The position numbers were made by a program, and so were the translations under genes. 9,915 nucleotides of DNA, from contig DFHL01000019.1 of assembly GCA_002371315.1 (NCBI GenBank), positions 1 through 9,915 of the forward strand. The letters run 5' to 3'. The notes under the pieces were generated by a model. That model saw only the letters and a list, made by a program, of their open reading frames with translations, was not told the origin of the DNA and searched no databases. Of the stretch, positions 1 through 7,327 are shown piece after piece. The first letter of the stretch is position 1. Every line of letters starts with the position of its first letter. The stretch is from Bacteroidales bacterium UBA3724 (lineage in GTDB: Bacteria > Bacteroidota > Bacteroidia > Bacteroidales > P3).

Positions 1-284
1 TTGTTGATGTTCTGAGCCTGGTCGATGGAGATGGCCACCACCTTCACGCCGGTTTCTTCCTGCCATTCCTCATATACCTCGCTGATGGCGGTCAGTTCGC
101 GGTTGCAGGGCTTGCACCAGGTGGCGAAGAACGAGATGATCATTGGCTTGCCGTTGTTTGACAGCGTGTCGGTGCGCACGGTCTTGCCGTTGATGTCCTT
201 CAGGGTGACCGACGGCAGCTGAGCCATCAGTTCGGTTGCGGAACCCAGCAGCATCATGGCTGCAAGAAATAACAATTTCTTCAT
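1..284 (-). CDS. Thioredoxin-like (TlpA/ResA-type) exported thiol-disulfide protein, 5' part only
   Basis: This minus-strand gene starts with ATG at 284-282 and runs off the left edge, so only the first 94 residues are visible. Residues 1-21 look like a Sec signal peptide: MKK, then a hydrophobic stretch, with a likely cut after Ala21 before QLP. The mature part begins with a PSVTLKDINGK-like strand typical of TlpA/AhpC-TSA folds. It then carries the redox motif WCKPC (W56, C57, C60) after FFAT, and the strand VKVVAISID. Proteins of this family reduce or exchange disulfides in the periplasm; partner and substrate cannot be read here. The gene is divergent from leuS, with 757 bases between the two starts. 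The family is certain from the CxxC context. The full domain content is unknown because the C-terminus is missing. Confidence 0.9.
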   Translation of the reverse strand, partial: MKKLLFLAAMMLLGSATELMAQLPSVTLKDINGKTVRTDTLSNNGKPMIISFFATWCKPCNRELTAISEVYEEWQEETGVKVVAISIDQAQNIN

Positions 285-393
285 AGTTTTCTGCTTTTTG
301 TTTATTGTCAGTAATTTATCTTTGCTTAATTTTGATGTTCGCCCGCACCGCGGCACGCTTATTGCGCAGGCACGCACAGGCGCATATTCGCTG

Positions 394-401
394 CAAAAAT
401 A
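394..401 (-). promoter_or_regulatory. Probable -7 element for the thioredoxin-like gene
   Basis: Read on the minus strand, these bases are TATTTTTG, followed by CAG. This matches the Bacteroidetes -7 consensus TANNTTTG, and TTTGCAG also follows the leuS -7 element. The expected -33 TTTG is not present at 19-20 bases upstream, so the match is partial. Transcription would start near 387, leaving a leader of about 100 bases that contains the two GC-rich hairpins at 343-384. No better -7 match lies closer to the start codon. Confidence 0.45.
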
Positions 402-620
402 CAACTTTTTTTTCATACCGCCATCGTGAAACCGAAAAAATTACAATTTACCATCGTCCGTCGACACTGAGGATGGACTGCATGGGAGGTTGAATTTTTA
501 ATTATTTTTATGTTTCTGTGATTTTTCTTTTCATTTTGAGGCACTTTTTTTTGTCAGGATTTTGAGCTCATCTAGAAAAAAACCGAGCCCTTTTCGGCCT
601 TGAAATTGCTCCGTTTTCAT

Positions 621-703
621 AAAAGCAATGCTTTCGATGAATAAAAGCATTGCTCTTATCGACAGAAAGCATAGCTCTTATCCATCAAAAGCACTGCTTT
701 TAT
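621..703. repeat. Four tandem degenerate palindromes, period about 22 bases
   Basis: Four copies of a short palindrome built on AAAGCANTGCTTT are centred near 628, 650, 673 and 694, spaced 22, 23 and 21 bases. Copies 1 (622-634) and 4 (688-700) are perfect 13-base palindromes with an odd centre. Copies 2 and 3 are degenerate, with right halves reading TGCTCTTAT and AGCTCTTAT. Several units are followed by CGATGA- or CGACA-like bases. The spacing is about two helical turns, as in an array of sites for a dimeric DNA-binding protein, but a repeat family with no regulatory role is equally possible. It lies about 300 bases upstream of the leuS promoter. Confidence 0.75.
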
Positions 704-790
704 TCCGATGAAATGGGCGTTTTTTTGCATAAAACGACGAAAAAACTGCAAGCTTATACTGTTTTTTCTGCATAAAAATCGGGCCTTTTC

Positions 791-821
791 TGCTAACGTT
801 CTGAGGCTGAGAAAGTTAGCA
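791..821. repeat. 12-base-pair hairpin with one mismatch
   Basis: The arms TGCTAACGTTCT (791-802) and AGAAAGTTAGCA (810-821) pair with a single mismatch (798 against 814) around the 7-base loop GAGGCTG. It ends only three bases before the larger inverted repeat at 825-891, so the two could form adjacent stems. There is no gene in the preceding 300 bases whose transcript it would obviously terminate. Confidence 0.65.
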
Positions 822-824
822 AAA

Positions 825-891
825 CCCCTTCATTTTTGAAGAATTTCGAGCCAGGAATTTTTTAGTTGAAAATTCTTCAAAAATGAAGGGG
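825..891. repeat. Perfect 22-base inverted repeat with a 23-base loop
   Basis: The left arm (825-846) starts CCCCTTCATTTTTGAAG and the right arm (870-891) is its exact reverse complement, ending CTTCAAAAATGAAGGGG. The loop covers 847-869. The arms themselves contain the partial palindromes TTGAAGAA and TTCTTCAA. As RNA on either strand this would be a stable stem, and on DNA it could be a terminator, a cruciform or a small non-autonomous element. I see no flanking target-site duplication. It lies about 80 bases upstream of the leuS -33 element. Confidence 0.8.
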
Positions 892-930
892 GTATGAAAA
901 CTCTGTTTTAAGAATTTTTAATACGATTCA

Positions 931-957
931 CCACGCCTGTGCACGCGTCGCAGGTGG
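931..957. repeat. GC-rich bulged hairpin upstream of leuS
   Basis: CCAC (931-934) pairs with GTGG (954-957). After a two-base bulge (935-936), CTGTG (937-941) pairs with CGCAG (949-953), including one G-T pair, around a 7-base loop. It is a GC-rich spot in strongly A+T-rich DNA, and ends 17 bases before the leuS -33 element. Its role is unknown. Confidence 0.45.
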
Positions 958-974
958 AATTTACAAAGTAAATT
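958..974. promoter_or_regulatory. Perfect 7-base inverted repeat overlapping the leuS -33 element
   Basis: AATTTAC (958-964) and GTAAATT (968-974) are exact inverted copies separated by AAA. The last base of the right arm is the first T of the -33 TTTG. A dyad in this position could be an operator for a repressor or activator. It could also be chance in A+T-rich DNA, because a 7-base dyad is short. Confidence 0.35.
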
Positions 975-1004
975 TTGTCATTTCGCTTTTTTCTATTAAT
1001 TTTG
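974..1004 (+). promoter_or_regulatory. leuS: Bacteroidetes-type promoter for leuS and probably the genes downstream
   Basis: TTTG at 974-977 and TAATTTTG at 997-1004 match the Bacteroidetes vegetative sigma consensus (-33 TTTG, -7 TANNTTTG) exactly, with the ideal 19-base spacing. Transcription should start near 1011. That leaves a leader of about 30 bases, made almost only of A and T and without a Shine-Dalgarno sequence, as is usual in this phylum. It is the only full-consensus promoter I found ahead of the seven-gene run. Confidence 0.85.
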
Positions 1005-1041
1005 CAGTCAAATTCGTAAAAAAATAACTTTTTTCTATTTT

Positions 1042-3890
<2,849 letters not shown>

Positions 3891-3897
<7 letters not shown>

Positions 3898-4880
3898 GCA
3901 GACACTTTTTGCGCGCCAAAGCGCTCCAAACAATCTACGCCGGCGTTACGGGCGAGTCGAAGAATGCCGACGAACTGCTGAAGATGTTCGACTATAACGT
4001 TGGCCGCCTCAACAGCCTGGGGCTGCTGCAGATGAGCACCCTGCCGCAACTGACGTTCACCGCCGAGCGCATCTATGAGAACGAGACGCAGAAATTCAAC
4101 CCGAACGCCAAGGAGCTTGAGCTGCTGCACCGCTGGGCTCAGAACCGATACGTCGACAGGCTGGCCGGCGGCTTCGAATACAGGCAGATAGCCAACCGTA
4201 TGAAGATAGACTGGAGCAACCACTTCGATGTGTTCCGCAAGATTCTGAACGCATTCAAGTCGTCGCGCTATTTCCAGAACTTCATCGAGCTGCAGCAGCC
4301 GACCTTCGAGGAGGAAAAGACGATTGCCGTCACCGCCTTCAAGTTCCTGATGAACGACGAGACGCTGCGGGAAATCATCTTCGACCGCGACCTGCTGTGG
4401 GAGGACGATTTCGATCAGGTGGCGCAGTATGTCTTTATGCTACTGAAGGAGCCCAAGGAGGAGCAGATGGACGAGGCTATGCCCTGTCCGCAGGTCTTCG
4501 ACTCGCGCAACGAGAAGGATGTCAACGACTATGACTTTGCCCGCAAACTGATTGTGGACACGTTCAACCATCTGGACGACACCGAGCCGATGATACGCAA
4601 GCACCTGCAGAACTGGGACTTGGAGCGTGTGGCGCTGATGGACATACTGCTTATCAATATGGCCGTTACGGAGTTCACCTGCTGCCCGTCGATTCCGGAG
4701 CGCGTCACGGTGGACGAGTATATCGAGCTGTCGAAGGAGTTTTCGACCGAGAAAAGCAAGCTTTTCATCAACGGTATACTTGACAAGCTGCTCATAGAGC
4801 TTCGCGTGGCGGGCAAAATAGAGAAGGACGAACGCGGGCTGTACGACCCGACCCTTGAGGATGATTACAAAGACCAATAA
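3891..4880 (+). CDS. nusB: Transcription antitermination factor NusB, long Bacteroidota form
   Basis: Predicted 329-residue NusB, which with NusE (S10) and the boxA RNA element supports antitermination during rRNA transcription. The conserved C-terminal NusB fold lies at about 215-305: WDLERVALMDILLINMAVTE (242-261), then IPERVTVDEYIELSKEFST and the closing KLFINGILDKL (290-300). The N-terminal 200 residues are much longer than in E. coli NusB (about 140 aa in total) but match the long Bacteroidota type, beginning with the usual MLSRHFLRAKALQ. The start is the ATG at 3891, which overlaps the leuS stop by 7 bases and implies translational coupling. An in-frame upstream start at 3774 would add 39 residues lying over leuS and is not credible. 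The charged tail (GLYDPTLEDDYKDQ) is typical of the group. Confidence 0.93.
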
Positions 4881-4893
4881 TACCAATCCAAAG

Positions 4894-5334
4894 ATGAAAC
4901 ACCTGTTCACTATCGGCATACTGGCGGCGCTGCTGCTTACCTCCTGCGGGGGCGGCAAGGAAGAGGCCGGTGTCGACATCATCAAGAACCCCAACAGCGC
5001 CGAAGGCTACGACAACAGCGAGAAGATGCCCAAGATTGTCTTCGAAACCGATATGCACGACTTTGGCCAGCTGATGGCCGGCGAGACAATCTCGTACAGC
5101 TTCAAATTCACCAATACCGGCAACGCGGACCTGATAATCAGCGGCTGCGACGCTTCGTGCGGCTGCACCGTGGCCGACTATCCCAAGGAGCGCATCGCTC
5201 CGGGCAAGTCGGGATACATCACCGTTTCGTTCAAATCGCAGGGTATGTCGGGCCAGCAGATCAAAGAGGTCGTTGTGGCATCGAACACCCAGCCCGCCAA
5301 AACGAAGCTGAGGATTTCGGCGACGGTGAGATAG
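4894..5334 (+). CDS. DUF1573 lipoprotein
   Basis: A 146-residue predicted lipoprotein. Its signal peptide MKHLFTIGILAALLLTSC ends in the lipobox LTSC, so Cys18 should be lipidated. The residues after it are GGGKEE; a Lys-acidic-acidic motif shortly after the lipid Cys resembles the lipoprotein export signal described in Bacteroidota, which would place it on the cell surface. Residues 47-146 form one DUF1573 immunoglobulin-like domain: HDFGQLMAGE, then YSFKFTNTGNADLII, then the hallmark C85-DAS-C89-G-C91, ending in a beta-rich C-terminus. The molecular role of the family is not known to me. ATG at 4894 is preferred because it begins the signal peptide. In-frame starts at 4855 (TTG) and 4861 (ATG) would overlap nusB and put polar residues ahead of the signal. 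The gap after nusB is 13 bases. Confidence 0.92.
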   Translation: MKHLFTIGILAALLLTSCGGGKEEAGVDIIKNPNSAEGYDNSEKMPKIVFETDMHDFGQLMAGETISYSFKFTNTGNADLIISGCDASCGCTVADYPKERIAPGKSGYITVSFKSQGMSGQQIKEVVVASNTQPAKTKLRISATVR

Positions 5335-5381
5335 TTAATTTGTTAATTCGCTAATTCGTTAATTTGTCAATTTGTTAATTT
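5334..5381 (+). repeat. Six tandem copies of an 8-base unit, GTTAATTT-like
   Basis: Six contiguous 8-mers run without a gap: GTTAATTT, GTTAATTC, GCTAATTC, GTTAATTT, GTCAATTT, GTTAATTT. The first G is the last base of the DUF1573 stop codon, so the array begins exactly at the end of that gene. It fills most of the 66-base gap before yajC. Several units end in TTTG when joined to the next. The TTTG at 5363-5366 lies 19 bases before TAATATTT (5386-5393), a weak match to a Bacteroidetes promoter, so yajC might have a secondary start here. Confidence 0.9.
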
Positions 5382-5400
5382 GATATAATATTTTAAAAAG

Positions 5401-5730
5401 ATGAACATTCTGTATGTAATGCTCCAGGCACAGGGAGCACCGAGTGGCGCAGGCGGAAGTGGCCTGATAATGATTATTCTGCTCTTTGTTGTAATGTGGT
5501 TGCTGATGATTCGTCCGCAGAACAAGAAAGCGAAGGAAGAGGCCAAAATGCGTGAACAGCTGAAGAAAGGCGACCGCGTCCTGTTTTCGGGCGGTATTTA
5601 TGGCAAAGTGCACTCGGTCGACGCTACGACCGTCGACGTGGAAGTGTCTAACGGCGTGATTATGACCGTCGAGAAGAGCTTCATTCAAGCTTTGGCCAAC
5701 AACAGCGACACCACCGAAGAGAAAAAATAA
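5401..5730 (+). CDS. yajC: Sec translocon accessory subunit YajC
   Basis: A 109-residue inner-membrane protein, the expected size for YajC, which associates with SecDF in the Sec export machinery. A short N-terminal segment rich in Gly, Ala and Ser precedes one transmembrane helix (about 22-37, GLIMIILLFVVMWLLMI). The family signature follows at once: RPQNKK (38-43). A charged amphipathic stretch (44-56) and a small cytoplasmic domain with KKGDRVLFSGGIYGKV (55-70) complete the match. The tail is acidic and basic (TTEEKK). It sits 66 bases after the DUF1573 gene, with the tandem repeat in between, and 21 bases before the YbbR-domain gene, in a gap made almost entirely of pyrimidines. No Shine-Dalgarno site is seen, only an A-rich TTTTAAAAAG. 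Confidence 0.95.
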   Translation: MNILYVMLQAQGAPSGAGGSGLIMIILLFVVMWLLMIRPQNKKAKEEAKMREQLKKGDRVLFSGGIYGKVHSVDATTVDVEVSNGVIMTVEKSFIQALANNSDTTEEKK

Positions 5731-5751
5731 CCCCTTTTCTTTTCCACCCCT

Positions 5752-6726
5752 ATGGACGACAGCGGGACACCGGGTTTGGGGCAGCGCCTCAAGCAGTCGC
5801 GAGCATTCTTTTTCTCGCTGATTGCCATTTCGGCAGTCTGGCTTGTCTCGTCTATGTCCGAGCCGAAGGTGTTCAGAGAGCACTACCGGCTGTGCTTCGA
5901 CGGCATCGACACGGCGCGCTATGCCGTCACCGCCATTGACAGCAGCCTGACGCTGGACATCAGGAGCAACGGATTTCAGGCGTTCCGTCGCGGACTGAAC
6001 AGGAACAAGGCAATACATATCGACGTTGCGCGAAAGATTGACGAGAAGAAGGCCGACGACATCCAGCTGTCATTGCTTACGGACGAGTATACCGACATCA
6101 TACGCAAGCAGTTGGATATGCGCGGCGTGAGCGACGTCAAGCCTGTGGCCAATATGCTGCACGTCAAGCTTGCCCAGCGCCAATGCAAAGCCTTTGTCCC
6201 CGAGATTGGCAACGTCGGTTTCCAATTCGACGCTATGGTCGGCCTGTGCGGCAAGCCGCAGGTCAGACCCGACACGGTCTATCTATACGGCAGCCAAGCC
6301 TCGCTGGACAAAATCGACGCCGTGCGCGCCGAGCCGCAGACAATCAAAAACATACGTATCAGTGGCAAATACCGTGTGCAGCTGGCAAAGGAATGGCAGA
6401 AGTTTCCCGACGTGCACCCATCAACGCAAACCGTCGACATCTATATCCCTGTCGAAACGTTTACCGAGAAATCCGTCAGCGTGCCCGTAAACTATTCGAC
6501 GGACAAGAACTACAAGCGCGTACAAATCTACCCTGCATCAGTCACCGTTAAATGCCTTGTGCCACAGAACAAATATGCTGCCATCAATAGCGACAACTTC
6601 AGCGTTACAGCCAGACTTGTCAGCGACTCGAGCAACTATTTGACCCCTGTCGTCACAAGCTTCCCTTCCGATGTCCGCATCAAATCCATTTCGCCACAAC
6701 AACTTCAATTCATAATCATAAAATGA
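5752..6726 (+). CDS. YbbR-domain (CdaR-like) single-pass membrane protein
   Basis: A 324-residue predicted inner-membrane protein. A short N-terminus with R12, K14 and R17 precedes one transmembrane helix (about 18-36, AFFFSLIAISAVWLVSSMS), so the rest should face the periplasm. The remainder is beta-rich and resembles tandem YbbR repeats as in the Bacteroidota family encoded between yajC and coaE. Visible YbbR-like pieces are PDTVYLYGSQASLDKIDAV (about 175-193) and the following RISGKYRVQL. In Firmicutes the YbbR protein CdaR modulates the diadenylate cyclase CdaA; no cdaA is present here, so that role is not supported by context. The assignment rests on architecture and gene order more than on a catalytic motif. 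The 3' end overlaps coaE by 4 bases (ATGA), implying coupled translation. ATG at 5752 gives the natural N-in signal anchor. Confidence 0.82.
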   Translation: MDDSGTPGLGQRLKQSRAFFFSLIAISAVWLVSSMSEPKVFREHYRLCFDGIDTARYAVTAIDSSLTLDIRSNGFQAFRRGLNRNKAIHIDVARKIDEKKADDIQLSLLTDEYTDIIRKQLDMRGVSDVKPVANMLHVKLAQRQCKAFVPEIGNVGFQFDAMVGLCGKPQVRPDTVYLYGSQASLDKIDAVRAEPQTIKNIRISGKYRVQLAKEWQKFPDVHPSTQTVDIYIPVETFTEKSVSVPVNYSTDKNYKRVQIYPASVTVKCLVPQNKYAAINSDNFSVTARLVSDSSNYLTPVVTSFPSDVRIKSISPQQLQFIIIK

Positions 6727-7301
6727 AACTCGTAGGACTGACAGGCGGTATCGGATGCGGCAAAACCACAGTGCTCGAGGTGTTTCAGCAACTCGGCGTA
6801 CCCTGTTTCGTCGCCGACCGCAAGGCTGGCGCCTACTACAACGAGCCTGGTTTCCTCAAAGAAATCCGCTCCCTGTTTGGCGATTCCGTCTTCGACGCCA
6901 ACGGCAAAGCCGACAAAGCCGCAATAGCCCGCATTGTTTTCGCCGACAAAGAGAAACTGGCGAAGCTGAACGCGCTGATACACCCGCGGGTGATTAACGA
7001 CTTCAAAATGTGGGCACAGCAACAGCAGGCGCCATACGTGATTATGGAATCGGCCATAATCTACGAGTATGACCTGCAGCGCCACTTGGACGTCGTCGTA
7101 ACCGTCTACCTCGAGAAAGAGGAACGTCTGCGCCGGCTGGAACTGCGCGACAAAGTCAGCCGCGAAGTGATAGAAGCCCGTATGCGGAACCAGCTCAGCG
7201 CCGAAGAAAAGATGGACCGCGCCGACTATGTAATACTCAACTACGAAGGCAACCCTCGCAACCGTCAAGTGGCAACACTGGACCGATGGTTGAAAAAATA
7301 A
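6723..7301 (+). CDS. coaE: Dephospho-CoA kinase
   Basis: A 192-residue cytoplasmic kinase that phosphorylates the ribose 3'-hydroxyl of dephospho-CoA, the last step of coenzyme A synthesis. The N-terminus MKLVGLTGGIGCGKTT carries the Walker A P-loop (GGIGCGKT, 8-15). Further matches are NALIHPRV (83-90), preceded by the usual region around residues 66-80 (AAIARIVFADKEKLA), and VIMESAIIYE (107-116). The CoA-domain and lid signature is RMRNQLSAEEKMDRADYVI (153-171). The length is normal for CoaE. The common DAD after the first strand reads VADRKA here (30-35), keeping Asp32. The start codon lies within the stop region of the YbbR gene (ATGA), so translation is probably coupled. The next gene follows after 26 bases. 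Confidence 0.96.
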   Translation: MKLVGLTGGIGCGKTTVLEVFQQLGVPCFVADRKAGAYYNEPGFLKEIRSLFGDSVFDANGKADKAAIARIVFADKEKLAKLNALIHPRVINDFKMWAQQQQAPYVIMESAIIYEYDLQRHLDVVVTVYLEKEERLRRLELRDKVSREVIEARMRNQLSAEEKMDRADYVILNYEGNPRNRQVATLDRWLKK

Positions 7302-7327
7302 TTTAACCTACTCAAACACGCACCGTT

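Larger units (their letters stand above)
285..1041. other. A+T-rich divergent intergenic region without a supportable gene
   Basis: I find no convincing coding sequence in these 757 bases. The longest reading frame (305-493, plus) starts with TTG and is basic and of low complexity. Two small GC-rich islands stand out: 341-384, with stems 343-346/350-353 and 363-367/380-384, and 931-957. Between them lie the palindrome array at 621-703, a weak 8-base stem 739-746/761-768 (GAAAAAAC/GTTTTTTC), and two larger hairpins at 791-821 and 825-891. The region carries promoters for the genes on both sides. What the repeats do is not evident from sequence. Confidence 0.7.

Noticed and set aside
305..493. 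62-residue plus-strand open frame in the intergenic region
   Set aside because: TTG start, no ribosome-binding context, atypical composition, and it crosses the leader and -7 region of the divergent thioredoxin-like gene. No family resemblance.
621..703. CRISPR-like array
   Set aside because: Units are only about 13-17 bases with spacers of 5-8 bases, palindromic throughout and degenerate, with no cas genes in the window. This does not fit CRISPR repeat and spacer lengths.
285..1041. tRNA gene or T-box leader ahead of leuS
   Set aside because: No tRNA arms, CCA end or T-box core sequence could be found, and the promoter leaves a leader of only about 30 bases.
4855..4893. Upstream starts for the DUF1573 lipoprotein (TTG 4855, ATG 4861)
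   Set aside because: They would place a polar segment before a perfect lipoprotein signal peptide and overlap nusB. ATG 4894 begins exactly at MKHLF.
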